64,000 nt of DNA, from contig CP060499.1 of assembly GCA_024760525.1 (NCBI GenBank), forward strand, positions 2,356,001 to 2,420,000, in the 5' to 3' direction. The DNA is from Nitrospira sp. (GTDB lineage Bacteria; Nitrospirota; Nitrospiria; Nitrospirales; Nitrospiraceae). The translations under genes were made by a program, and so were the position numbers. Positions within the stretch are counted from its first letter, which is position 1. Every line of letters begins with the position of its first letter. A model generated the notes under the pieces. It was not told the origin of the DNA and ran no database searches. It worked only from the letters and a program-made list of their open reading frames with translations. This document shows positions 25,410 through 34,067 of this stretch, in pieces.

Positions 25410-26000
25410 ATGTTTCACCGGCCGCCGCCCTACCAGTCTGTTGCTCTTGTAGGACTCCTCTTGGTGTCATTTCTCGTCTCAAGCTGCACTACGCCACCCC
25501 CTGCTCCGCCTCAACCGCTCATTGGTGGCGCGGCAGTGAGCGAAATCCTCAAACGCGCGCAGAGCGGGAATCCTGATGCCCAAAATCAATTGGGCCTGCT
25601 CTATAGCGAAGGCCGCGGTCTTCCGCAAAACCATTTCGAAGCGAAGGATTGGTTCAAGAAAGCCGCGGACCAAGGGCATGCCGACGCGCAAGTCAACCTC
25701 GGAACACTCTACTCTCTGGGGCAAGGCGCCCCCTTCAGTGATCCCATGGCGCTGTATTGGTTTCAAAAGGCCGCCGAACAACGAAATGCGTTGGCATTTG
25801 CCAAGCTGGGGATGATGTATGAGCGGGGACGCGGCGTCGCTCAGAACTTCATCGACGCACACATGTGGTACAACCTCTCGGCCGCGTACGGTGAGAAACG
25901 AGCGGCTGAAGCTCGCAATGCACTGGGCGCGCAGATGACCGCCGATCAGATCGCTGAAGCGGAATCACGAGCCAAGAAATGGACACCTAAGCGCCGGTGA
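25410..26000 (+). CDS. Sel1-repeat lipoprotein
   Basis: 196 residues from the ATG at 25410; an ATG at 25350 would add 20 residues with no good ribosome binding site. Lipoprotein signal ends in LVSSC, followed by a Pro-rich linker. Three Sel1 repeats (AQNQLGLLYSEGRGLPQNHFEAKDWFKKAA, AQVNLGTLYSLGQGAPFSDPMALYWFQKAA, AFAKLGMMYERGRGVAQNFIDAHMWYNLSAA). It ends in a helix (AEARNALGAQMTADQIAEAESRAKKW) shared in outline with the preceding gene's C-terminus, so the two are paralogues. Role unknown. Confidence 0.87.
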   Translation: MFHRPPPYQSVALVGLLLVSFLVSSCTTPPPAPPQPLIGGAAVSEILKRAQSGNPDAQNQLGLLYSEGRGLPQNHFEAKDWFKKAADQGHADAQVNLGTLYSLGQGAPFSDPMALYWFQKAAEQRNALAFAKLGMMYERGRGVAQNFIDAHMWYNLSAAYGEKRAAEARNALGAQMTADQIAEAESRAKKWTPKRR

Positions 26001-26099
26001 CGAGAGGCTGCTCGACCATAGACCTCCTGAATTCAGGCCAACCTCGTGTTGTTGGCTCTGCAATGAGTTCATGCAAGCAGCCGATCGCTCATGGTTGCG

Positions 26100-26645
26100 T
26101 TAGTGCGATCGGTTGATCGGAGTGCTTGTTTCTCCAGGCTGTAACTGCCTGTGCTCCGCAGGGTGCAGATCAATAACATTTCCCCCTTCGTTGATTTCCG
26201 CCGTCACCGTCGCTCCATCGCGAATAGAGGCCGACAACTCTCGCTTTTCAAGCGGAAACGATTGTTCCCCTTCCGGCGTCTTTAACGTAATGGTTCCTTG
26301 TCGAAGCCCCACGGCTACCACATCCCCGGTGATAAACTGATGCTTCGATTCCGTTCCCTTCGGATGAACCTCAAGCACCGCATTGTTTTCATCAATGACG
26401 ACGGTCACTTCCTCACCAACTTTGGGCAGCCCATGGCCATGCCGAAGCGCACGGTTCTTGTTCAAGAGGTACACCGTTCCGTCAGGAACTTTCACGGCAG
26501 GCGAGCCGGCTTTATCAACGATGACGCCGTGGAGACTACGGTGCAATGCAGAGGTCGAGGAGGTCTGTTCCGACCATCCTGTATCAGGGGCAAGCCCTAT
26601 CACGACGAGGAACACAGCCAGAGCGCACAAAGCATACTTCAGCAT
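26100..26645 (-). CDS. Secreted beta-rich protein of unknown function
   Basis: 181 residues from the ATG at 26645, selected by a GGGAGG ribosome binding site and a signal peptide directly after it (LKYALCALAVFLVVIGLAPDTGWS). The mature part consists of short beta segments: HGVIVDKAGSPAVKVPDGTVYLLN, GEEVTVVIDENNAVLEVHP, ITGDVVAVGLRQGTITLKTPEGEQSFPL and ATVTAEINEGGNVIDLHP, resembling repeated OB- or SH3-like strands. No named family recognised. Lies 170 bp downstream of the cytochrome c gene on the same strand. Confidence 0.78.
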   Translation of the reverse strand: MLKYALCALAVFLVVIGLAPDTGWSEQTSSTSALHRSLHGVIVDKAGSPAVKVPDGTVYLLNKNRALRHGHGLPKVGEEVTVVIDENNAVLEVHPKGTESKHQFITGDVVAVGLRQGTITLKTPEGEQSFPLEKRELSASIRDGATVTAEINEGGNVIDLHPAEHRQLQPGETSTPINRSH

Positions 26646-26815
26646 TTTAATCCTCCCAGGTGACGATGGTTCATGAATAGAAGAATGAACCGGCTGAGTC
26701 TGAGGAGCGACTCGGAAGTCCCCCAGTGAACTCTGTTCGCTCGAGGATTCGTCTTCCCAACCCCCCGTGATCGACGAGGTAAGATCGAGACACTGAGGAA
26801 ACACGAGGTGAGAAA

Positions 26816-27211
26816 CTAGAAGATGCCGGCCTGTTTCTGCAGCCACCGAACGTATTTCACGATATGATCCACGTCGTCGGGCACGACGGTGGTGATCTTT
26901 GGCATGTCTCCGAACTGCCAATGGTGAGCCTTCACGCCATTGGCGGCTGCTCGTTGAAAGGCCGCATCACCGTGATGATTCGGCTCGTACACTTTGTGGA
27001 CCAGCGGTGGGCCTTGGGCGGTACCGACTCCACCGGCCCCGTGGCAGGCGGAACAGTTGGCGTTGAATTTCTGTTCTCCGTTGCGCAACTCGGCGGGGGC
27101 GGAGGCGACTGTTCCCGTTAGCTTCGGTTCCCCCCCATTCTGACTGCATGCCGGTGTTGCGCCAAGCGTCAGCAGAACCGTGCTCACCCATATCATCCGT
27201 GACAATTTCAT
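26816..27211 (-). CDS. Periplasmic mono-heme cytochrome c
   Basis: 131 residues with an export signal ending near TPACSQ, which could also be a lipobox. One heme site CSACH (53-57) with Met103 in GDMPK as the probable distal ligand places it in class I cytochromes c. It has the GAGGVGTAQGPPL and C-terminal DDVDHIVKYVRWLQ helix of small electron-transfer cytochromes. Thirty-three bases separate it from queC upstream on the same strand. The electron partner is unknown. Confidence 0.9.
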   Translation of the reverse strand: MKLSRMIWVSTVLLTLGATPACSQNGGEPKLTGTVASAPAELRNGEQKFNANCSACHGAGGVGTAQGPPLVHKVYEPNHHGDAAFQRAAANGVKAHHWQFGDMPKITTVVPDDVDHIVKYVRWLQKQAGIF

Positions 27212-27244
27212 ACGGCCGGACCAGCTATGTGAAGCCTCGTTTCG

Positions 27245-27943
27245 TCAACATACCGCATACGGAACAGGATCTACAACTCCTGCTTCCGCAAATCCCCGCC
27301 TGCGCACGAGGCAGCTGTCGCATCGCCCACACGCAAGCGAGCCGACAGGGTCATAGCAGCTATGCGTCAGATGAAAGGGAACGCTCAACGTCATGCCGAG
27401 TTGAATAATCTCGGTCTTGCTCATCCTAAGCAGGGGAGCACGGATTTCAATAGGCTTGCCCGTCATGCCTGCCTTTGTTCCGGCCTGAATGGCCGCTTCC
27501 ACAGCCTTGATGAATTCCGGGCGGCAATCTGGATATCCGGCATAATCGATCACATTGGCGCCAAAATAGATGACCGAGGCTCCCAGCACTTCCGCATGAG
27601 CAGCCGCCAGCGAGAGAAAGATCAAGTTTCGGCCCGGCACGTAGGTAATGGGAACGTCCTTGCTCCGTTCAGATTCACTCTCGTATTTCGGAACCGGGAG
27701 ATCATCGGTGAGGGCTGATCCTCCGATTGTCCGCAAATCGACGTCCACCACCACATGCTGTTGAGCCTGCAGGGCTGTCGCCACCTGCCTCGCCCGCTCG
27801 ATCTCCACAGCATGCCGCTGCCGGTAAGCGATGGTCAGCAGATAAAGCGTGTAGCCATCTTGCCGCGCAACAGCCGCTGCGACAGTGGAGTCCAATCCGC
27901 CACTGGCGAGAACAACTGCTCGTCCGGTGATAGCCCCGTGCAT
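27245..27943 (-). CDS. queC: 7-cyano-7-deazaguanine synthase QueC
   Basis: 232 residues from the ATG at 27943, chosen because the longer frame overlaps the upstream gene and homology begins here. ATP-dependent conversion of 7-carboxy-7-deazaguanine to preQ0, precursor of queuosine in tRNA. Motifs: PP-loop SGGLDS (14-19), FVPGRN-equivalent YVPGRNLIFLSLAAAHAE, GANVIDYAGYPDCRPEF and the C-terminal zinc site HSCYDPVGSLACGRCDSC. The other queuosine genes are not in this window. Confidence 0.95.
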   Translation of the reverse strand: MHGAITGRAVVLASGGLDSTVAAAVARQDGYTLYLLTIAYRQRHAVEIERARQVATALQAQQHVVVDVDLRTIGGSALTDDLPVPKYESESERSKDVPITYVPGRNLIFLSLAAAHAEVLGASVIYFGANVIDYAGYPDCRPEFIKAVEAAIQAGTKAGMTGKPIEIRAPLLRMSKTEIIQLGMTLSVPFHLTHSCYDPVGSLACGRCDSCLVRRRGFAEAGVVDPVPYAVC

Positions 27944-27993
27944 GCGAGGGAGAGAAGGCACTCCAGGATACCGTGAGGAGAACGTCTTCGGAA

Positions 27994-28557
27994 CTAATCG
28001 CGATCTTCTTCTCGTTCGATTTTCTCCAGCAGTTCCGCGCGCGATTGGCATTCCACGCACAGCTTGGCGAAGGGAACCGCTTGGAGTCGCTTCTCACTGA
28101 TCTCGATGCCGCATTCTGCACAGATGCCGTATGTTCCTTCGTGCAGACGCGTAAGTGCTTCATCGATCGATTGTCGCCGGCGGTTGCGCATCTCCATCAA
28201 CGAGATACCCAGTTCGCGCTCAAGATCCATTAAAGCCTGGTCCCCGACGTCACGCGCTGATTCCAAACGCCGCTGTTGGTCCTCGGTCAGAGATTGCCCC
28301 AGGCTCTCTTCAATCTCCTTAATGATCTCCTGTCGTTTACCAAGGAGCATTTTATGGAGCACTTCCTGTCGCTGCTCCCTCGCTTCTCGCTCTTTTGCAG
28401 TTTCCTTGGGCCGTATGGGGGCCTCTATCTCGACCTCGGTGGCCGTCTTAACCGCTGAAGTCGCACTGGAGGCGACCGACTGCGGCTTCTTAAGGCTTGA
28501 TGTTACCGGCTTCGTCTTCACCACATCCTTTTTTTTCGTCTGTGTTTTCGTCGCCAT
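27994..28557 (-). CDS. DksA/TraR-family zinc-finger protein
   Basis: 187 residues. A Lys/Thr-rich N-terminal tail (about 1-55) precedes a coiled-coil domain with many Glu/Arg and then the family zinc finger CAECGIEISEKRLQAVPFAKLCVECQ. Family members bind the RNA polymerase secondary channel, DksA together with ppGpp. The SLMEMRNRRRQSIDEALTRLHEGTYGICAECG stretch is typical of the general DksA/TraR group rather than canonical DksA, so the regulatory role is uncertain. GGAG lies upstream of the ATG. Confidence 0.88.
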   Translation of the reverse strand: MATKTQTKKKDVVKTKPVTSSLKKPQSVASSATSAVKTATEVEIEAPIRPKETAKEREAREQRQEVLHKMLLGKRQEIIKEIEESLGQSLTEDQQRRLESARDVGDQALMDLERELGISLMEMRNRRRQSIDEALTRLHEGTYGICAECGIEISEKRLQAVPFAKLCVECQSRAELLEKIEREEDRD

Positions 28558-28664
28558 AGAAGGTCCACTCCGAAAAAGATGGTTGGAGGGTCGAAAAGGT
28601 CCGGCTTCTATACCACGGCCGGTACCCTTGGAACAAGTGGCGATGAAGAGACCAATGAAACCGC

Positions 28665-29189
28665 CTAGGGATACGTGATGGTTGAATGGACGTCATAGCC
28701 GGCGAGCTTTTCGCGTCCGTTCAAGCTCTTCAGCTCAACCAGAAAATCGAGCCCGACGATCAGGCCCCCCAACTGGCGAACGAGGTGGATCGTCGCTTCA
28801 GCCGTTCCTCCGGTCGCCAGGAGATCATCGACGATCAATACGTGCTCTCCGATTTCAACCGCGTCACGATGCACCGCCAAGCTGTTGTTTCCGTACTCCA
28901 GGCTGTACTTCACTTCGTAGCAGTCGGCGGGGAGTTTTCCCGGCTTACGAACGGGGACAAATCCGGCGCCAAGACGTGCCGCGAGGATCCCCCCAAAGAT
29001 AAACCCTCTGGACTCGATGCCGACGACCTTGGCGATCCCGCGATTCTGATACCGAGTCGTCAATTCGTCGGCAAGACTTTGAACGGCGGCAGGATTTTTC
29101 AGCAGTGTGGTGATGTCATAAAACAGAATGCCGGGCTTCGGAAAGTCCGGCACTTCACGAATGAGTGCTTGATAATTGAGGGCGGTCAC
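28665..29189 (-). CDS. apt: Adenine phosphoribosyltransferase
   Basis: 174 residues, usual size. Salvages adenine with PRPP to AMP. Motifs: IREVPDFPKPGILFYDITTLL at the N-terminus, ESRGFIFGG, FVPVRKPGKLP, and the PRPP site VLIVDDLLATGGTA. Start is GTG at 29189, four bases after the stop of the sigma factor gene, which suggests one transcript. Confidence 0.96.
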   Translation of the reverse strand: MTALNYQALIREVPDFPKPGILFYDITTLLKNPAAVQSLADELTTRYQNRGIAKVVGIESRGFIFGGILAARLGAGFVPVRKPGKLPADCYEVKYSLEYGNNSLAVHRDAVEIGEHVLIVDDLLATGGTAEATIHLVRQLGGLIVGLDFLVELKSLNGREKLAGYDVHSTITYP

Positions 29190-29193
29190 GAGA

Positions 29194-30147
29194 CTAGAGC
29201 AGATCTGCCTGTGTCATGGTTTTTCGCTCGATGGTGTTACGAAGACGAACTAACGCGGCCATCTCGATTTGACGGACCCGCTCTCGGGTCAATCCCATGG
29301 TACGGCCGATTTCCTCCAGCGTCTTCGCTTCGTCTCCATCGAGCCCGAACCGTGACACAATAACAGTTTGCTCTTTCTCAGGCAACTCCCTCACCCAGGC
29401 CATCAGCTCCGTTCTTCGACGCACCCCGTCCGCAGTCTCGTCGGGTGACAGCCCAACCGGATCTTCGATCACATCGCGCAGGAAAGTATCGGTGCGGTCG
29501 TTGAGCGGGCTGTCGAGCGAACAGGTGGTCCGTATCAACTGCTTCAGGTCCAAGACTTCTTCTTCCGAGGTCTTCATCTTCGCGGCCACTTCCGCCGCCC
29601 TCGGATCTCGCCCCAGCTCCTGTACCAATTGTTCGGCACGATTCAGGTACCGATTGAGGCGTTCCACCACGTGTACCGGGAGGCGCACCAGCTTCCCTTG
29701 ATTGATAATGGCCCGTTCGATGTATTGCCTGATCCACCACGAAGCATAGGTACTGAACCGGAAGCCCCGCTTGTAGTTAAATTTTTCGACCGCTTTGATC
29801 AGGCCCAAATTGCCTTCTTCGACGATGTCGGAAAACGGAAATCCTCGATGCATGTAGCGTTTTCCGATACTGATCACAAGCCGTAAATTTGATTCGATCA
29901 TCTGCTGACGGGCTTGCTCATCGCCGGCCATCACCCGTTTCCCGAGCTGCTGTTCTTGCTTAAATGTGAGCAGGGTCGATCGGCGAACCTCCCGGAGGTA
30001 ACTTTTGAGCGTATCAAGCCCCTCCGATCGACCTGTGTCCCGTTCGCTCTGGTCCGCCGCATTCCCGGGTTCTGAGGCCCCCAGATCGTCGACAGTGTGC
30101 CTCCGAGCTTCACTCAACTCGGACTCTTCGTCGTGCTGCCGACCCAT
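29194..30147 (-). CDS. RNA polymerase sigma factor, RpoS/SigA-like group
   Basis: 317 residues from the ATG at 30147, which follows GAGGGATC; longer frames lack a site. It has sigma regions 1.2 (LDTLKSYLREVRRSTLLT), 2 (NLRLVISIGKRYMHRG, EEGNLGLIKAVEKFNYKRGFRFSTYASWWIRQYIERAI), 3 and 4 (LTRERVRQIE helix-turn-helix). Region 1.1 is absent and length is much shorter than RpoD, so it resembles RpoS-type group 2 sigma factors controlling stationary-phase or stress genes; rpoS is likely but not certain. It lies between acylphosphatase and apt. Confidence 0.9.
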   Translation of the reverse strand: MGRQHDEESELSEARRHTVDDLGASEPGNAADQSERDTGRSEGLDTLKSYLREVRRSTLLTFKQEQQLGKRVMAGDEQARQQMIESNLRLVISIGKRYMHRGFPFSDIVEEGNLGLIKAVEKFNYKRGFRFSTYASWWIRQYIERAIINQGKLVRLPVHVVERLNRYLNRAEQLVQELGRDPRAAEVAAKMKTSEEEVLDLKQLIRTTCSLDSPLNDRTDTFLRDVIEDPVGLSPDETADGVRRRTELMAWVRELPEKEQTVIVSRFGLDGDEAKTLEEIGRTMGLTRERVRQIEMAALVRLRNTIERKTMTQADLL

Positions 30148-30160
30148 GATCCCTCGTTCC

Positions 30161-30457
30161 CTAATGCCAAATGCTGAAATTCGAATGCCGTCCAGTCGCC
30201 GCACTCCACTCCGTGTCAATCTTCTTTACCCGCGCGGCCGGAGGACCGCTCCGCAACTCACGTATCAGCGCATCGATGAGCGTCTTCTTACCTTCAACTT
30301 CCAACTCAACCCGGCCGTCGTCGAGATTACGGACGCCGCCCGACAGCTCAAGTCCTCTCGCGACCCGTGACGCAAACGCCCGAAACCCGACACCCTGCAC
30401 ACGACCATGCACGAGAATGTGTGCCCGAACCGGCGGATCATCAGCCGATGGCATCAT
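30161..30457 (-). CDS. acyP: Acylphosphatase
   Basis: 98 residues. Hydrolyses acyl phosphates. The signature GRVQGVGFRAF carries catalytic Arg26 and GGVRNLDDGRVELEVEG carries Asn44. Thirteen bases separate its stop from the sigma factor start, so they are probably cotranscribed. Two adjacent ATGs (30457, 30454) are possible starts. Confidence 0.94.
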   Translation of the reverse strand: MMPSADDPPVRAHILVHGRVQGVGFRAFASRVARGLELSGGVRNLDDGRVELEVEGKKTLIDALIRELRSGPPAARVKKIDTEWSAATGRHSNFSIWH

Positions 30458-31100
<643 letters not shown>

Positions 31101-31138
31101 ACATCAATGAATCGTTGGAAACTAAGGGTCTGATTGTC

Positions 31139-32242
31139 TTACAGGATGGGAGTGAAATGCAACCCATGCGCTTCGGCCACAGCCTGGCAGGTCACTTTCC
31201 CATCCATCACATTCACACCACGAGCCAGCCCAGAATCCGAACGGATGGCTCGATCGACACCATCAGAAGCGAGGCGCACTATATAGGGCAGGGTTGCATT
31301 GGTCAAGGCAAAGGTCGCCGTTCGGGGAACAATGCCGGGCATGTTCGTCACGCAATAGTGTGTCACACCATCCACCACGTAGACTGGTTCTGAGTGCGTC
31401 GTCGGTCGTGTCGTTTCAAAACACCCTCCCTGATCCACTGCAATATCAACGATCACAGCCCCGGGTTGCATCCGTGCAACCAACGCGCGCCCCACGACCT
31501 TGGGCGCGCGTGCACCATGCACGAGCACGGCGCCGACGACCACATCCCCTTCCACCACTGTTTCCTCGACGGCGGCCTGCGTTGAGATACGGGTAATAAT
31601 TCGGCCTCGATAGAGATCGTCGAGCTCTTGCAGCCGTTGAACATTCAAATCGAGTACGGTCACTTGCGCCCCCATGCCGACGGCAATTCGTATCGCCGAC
31701 GTGCCGGCGACTCCGGCTCCGAGCACCACGACTTTTCCCGGCTCGACACCAGGCACACCACTCAACAATACCCCTCGTCCTCCGTATGACCGTTCCAAAT
31801 ACTGTGCTCCGATTTGTACCGCCAGGCGACCGGCGATTTCACTCATCGGCTTCAACATCGGCAAGCTGCCGTCTGCAGCTTCAACCGTCTCACGGGCGAC
31901 CGCCGTAATCTTCGTCGCCATCAAAACTTTCGTCAGTTCGGGAAGAGACGCCAAATGCAGGTAGGTAAACAACACTTGTCCCGGTCGGAAGAGCGAACAT
32001 TCGGAGAGCAGCGGTTCCTTGACCTTCACAATCATCTCTGATTTCTCGAATATCTCGTGTTTTGAGCGGGCGATGATCGCCCCGGCCTTACGGTATTCGT
32101 CATCACTAAATCCGCTACCTTGACCGGCCGACGGTTCAACCCACACGTCATGTCCACTCTGGCGCAATGCGGCTGCACCGTCCGGCGTAAGACTGACGCG
32201 ATGCTCTTGGTCCTTGATCTCTTTCGGGATGCCGATAATCAT
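31139..32242 (-). CDS. ald: Alanine dehydrogenase
   Basis: 367 residues from the ATG at 32242, after GAGGGG. Reversibly deaminates L-alanine to pyruvate and ammonia with NAD. Motifs: IGIPKEIKDQEHRVSLTP, MLKPMSEIAGRLAVQIGAQYLE, the NAD fold VVVLGAGVAGTSAIRIAVGMGAQVTVLD, and IVDIAVDQGGCFETTRPTTHSEP. A cytosolic hexamer in known relatives. Monocistronic by position. Confidence 0.96.
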   Translation of the reverse strand: MIIGIPKEIKDQEHRVSLTPDGAAALRQSGHDVWVEPSAGQGSGFSDDEYRKAGAIIARSKHEIFEKSEMIVKVKEPLLSECSLFRPGQVLFTYLHLASLPELTKVLMATKITAVARETVEAADGSLPMLKPMSEIAGRLAVQIGAQYLERSYGGRGVLLSGVPGVEPGKVVVLGAGVAGTSAIRIAVGMGAQVTVLDLNVQRLQELDDLYRGRIITRISTQAAVEETVVEGDVVVGAVLVHGARAPKVVGRALVARMQPGAVIVDIAVDQGGCFETTRPTTHSEPVYVVDGVTHYCVTNMPGIVPRTATFALTNATLPYIVRLASDGVDRAIRSDSGLARGVNVMDGKVTCQAVAEAHGLHFTPIL

Positions 32243-32398
32243 AGCGATTCCCCTCTCGACCATGCGCCCGGTGAGTTCATCGAGTCATTATACCTCGACA
32301 CAGAACGATACGCTTCGCCCAGCGCCTCTGCGCCCGTGGACAGTCCTGAAAGTCTTGTTGTAAGATGAGGCTTTGCGAATCGCGTATGGAGGGTAGAC

Positions 32399-32782
32399 AT
32401 GGACTCTTGGAACGAATCGTGTCAGGCCTGTGGATCCGCTGGTGGACCGCTCACGAAGTTTTCACTGGGGAAGGATTTTTTCGGCCGCCCCTACGATCGT
32501 CTGTCGCCGTCAGCGGATCAAAATCCGAAATGGTATTGTACCCCTTGCTCGATGCACAAAAACTTGCAACGGGACTTTCGCGATATCCGCACCGAATTCG
32601 AAAAACTACGCGCCGGCCAAGGGTCTGAGCTTTCACGGGGTGACGAGTTCCGACGGGCCTCGTTACGGTTACAGGAAATTCGGACCATCCTGAGCGCGCC
32701 CCAACAACAGTCTCCCTTTTTAAACGGTCACGATGTCACGATCCTGATGGAACGACTCAATACCCTCACCATGCCCGCATAA
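32399..32782 (+). CDS. Small protein with two CxxC pairs
   Basis: 127 residues with a GGAGGG ribosome binding site. Two Cys pairs (CQAC near residue 8 and CTPC near residue 47) suggest a zinc ribbon; the rest is helical and charged. I do not recognise a family. It begins a run of four closely spaced plus-strand genes, two encoding ferredoxins, which argues for a redox or assembly role. Confidence 0.72.
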   Translation: MDSWNESCQACGSAGGPLTKFSLGKDFFGRPYDRLSPSADQNPKWYCTPCSMHKNLQRDFRDIRTEFEKLRAGQGSELSRGDEFRRASLRLQEIRTILSAPQQQSPFLNGHDVTILMERLNTLTMPA

Positions 32783-32793
32783 CCGGCTTCCTT

Positions 32794-33147
32794 ATGCCAC
32801 CTTTTCAACGACATATCTTCGTCTGTACCAACCAGCGTCCGAAGGACGATCCGCGTGGTTGTTGCGCAAATTTGGGCTCGGAAAAACTTCATGCGCACTT
32901 CAAGAACGAAACCAAGCGATTGAATCTCAAAGGTCTCGTTCGTGCCAACAAGGCCGGCTGCCTCGACCATTGCGAACTCGGCCCAAGTGTGGTGGTTTAT
33001 CCCGAAGGAGTGTGGTACTGGGTCGGTACTGAAGCAGATGTCACAGAAATCATGGAACGGCATGTCATGAAGGGGGAAATCGTAACCCGATTGCTCATGC
33101 CTGATCACCCGATTCCGGAACAGTTGGCACCACTGAAGAGACCCTAG
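32794..33147 (+). CDS. Thioredoxin-like 2Fe-2S ferredoxin
   Basis: 117 residues. HIFVCTNQRP at the start and GCLDHCELGPSVVVYPEGVWY are typical of the thioredoxin-fold 2Fe-2S ferredoxins related to NuoE. Likely cluster ligands are Cys11, Cys23 or Cys24, Cys56 and Cys60. Cytosolic electron carrier; donor and acceptor unknown. Eleven bases after the preceding gene. Confidence 0.9.
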   Translation: MPPFQRHIFVCTNQRPKDDPRGCCANLGSEKLHAHFKNETKRLNLKGLVRANKAGCLDHCELGPSVVVYPEGVWYWVGTEADVTEIMERHVMKGEIVTRLLMPDHPIPEQLAPLKRP

Positions 33148-33168
33148 CGCTCTTCTGCCGCACTTCCA

Positions 33169-33582
33169 ATGCCCACCGAAGACAAATGGAAGGCCAACAT
33201 GGAAAAAGTGGCCTTCGCTCACCAGTTTCCCGGGTTGGTGCTGAACTGGAACGCATGCGAAGGTAAGACGATTCGTGCCGTCATCCCGCTGACGGGCAAA
33301 CCGGGCGCCGCGGTAGTCGTCTTTACTGATGCTTCCTTTACGATCGTCCCTCCGCTCGCACCCGAGCCCTGGGCGGTTGGACAAGCCCTTGTTGATGCTC
33401 GTGCCCTACTTGAACCGGCCCACCAAGCGGCTTTTGCAGAGTATGATCAATTAGCCAGGAAGGACAAGGAAGCGCTGAGAGCCGCACGGCTGGAAAAGAT
33501 TTTGGGCGCGATTCATAATAATCTGGCGCAGATTCCTGAGCTCAAAGATCGCCTCAAAGAACTCGTGAAGGAATGGAAATGA
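33169..33582 (+). CDS. Conserved-looking soluble protein of unknown function
   Basis: 137 residues from the ATG at 33169; the ATG at 33199 has a better ribosome binding site (GGAAGG) and may be the real start, giving 127 residues. The N-terminal half is beta-rich (TIRAVIPLTGKPGAAVVVFTDASFTIVPPL), the C-terminal half helical and charged. No domain recognised. Its stop overlaps the start of the next ferredoxin (ATGA), so translation is coupled. Confidence 0.7.
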   Translation: MPTEDKWKANMEKVAFAHQFPGLVLNWNACEGKTIRAVIPLTGKPGAAVVVFTDASFTIVPPLAPEPWAVGQALVDARALLEPAHQAAFAEYDQLARKDKEALRAARLEKILGAIHNNLAQIPELKDRLKELVKEWK

Positions 33583-33875
33583 GTAGTCTGCCGAAGAAGA
33601 ATATGTTCGAGATCTTTTCGCAAGGCCTCTTCGAAGGAGTCAAGCCCATGTTGGTCGTTCGTGATCACCTCGTCCGCCATCCCGACCGTTGCATTCACCA
33701 GGCCGTGTGCGTACCGATCTGCCCGACCAGCGCGTGGCTGTCAACGCCGCCCTACAAGTTCGATCCATCGCGCTGTCTTGAAAGCTGCCGACTCTGTCTT
33801 GACGCCTGCCCGTCGCAGGCGATCTACGCCGTGTTTAGAAAAGGCGACAAGTTGCTGGAGCCGCAGAAGAAGTAA
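33579..33875 (+). CDS. Seven-cysteine ferredoxin (two-cluster type)
   Basis: 98 residues from the ATG at 33579 overlapping the previous stop. The second motif is C66-x3-C70-x2-C73-x3-C77-P; the first is C38-x5-C44-x3-C48-P, so the Cys expected three residues after C38 is Gln41. Seven cysteines in this layout suggest one 4Fe-4S and one 3Fe-4S cluster, as in 7Fe ferredoxins; this is inference. It probably acts with the 2Fe-2S ferredoxin two genes upstream. Confidence 0.82.
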   Translation: MSSLPKKNMFEIFSQGLFEGVKPMLVVRDHLVRHPDRCIHQAVCVPICPTSAWLSTPPYKFDPSRCLESCRLCLDACPSQAIYAVFRKGDKLLEPQKK

Positions 33876-33878
33876 AGA

Positions 33879-34002
33879 GCGAGGCGGGTTGGTCAATCAC
33901 CCGTGCTCGCTGACCGCGCACGCAAGAATGGAATGAGAAGTTAGACAGCGGGCGGTGCTCGGTCAATGCGCGCAGTTTGCGCGATTGACCAACCCACCTC
34001 GC
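33879..34002. repeat. Long inverted repeat between convergent genes
   Basis: The 21 bases at 33879-33899 (GCGAGGCGGGTTGGTCAATC...) recur inverted at 33982-34002 with two mismatches, separated by 82 bp that itself contains related GGTCAATGCGCGC-like segments. It lies between convergent genes and could act as a bidirectional terminator or be a REP-like element. Confidence 0.65.
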
Positions 34003-34067
34003 GAAAGAAAGAAGGAGAAATCAAGAGACCGGCTGTTCCAGCCGCGAGTCGCAGGAGAAAAAAGCAT

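Noticed and set aside
26038..26062. GCCAAC...GTTGGC stem between convergent genes as a terminator
   Set aside because: Only 6 bp of stem and no T run on either side.
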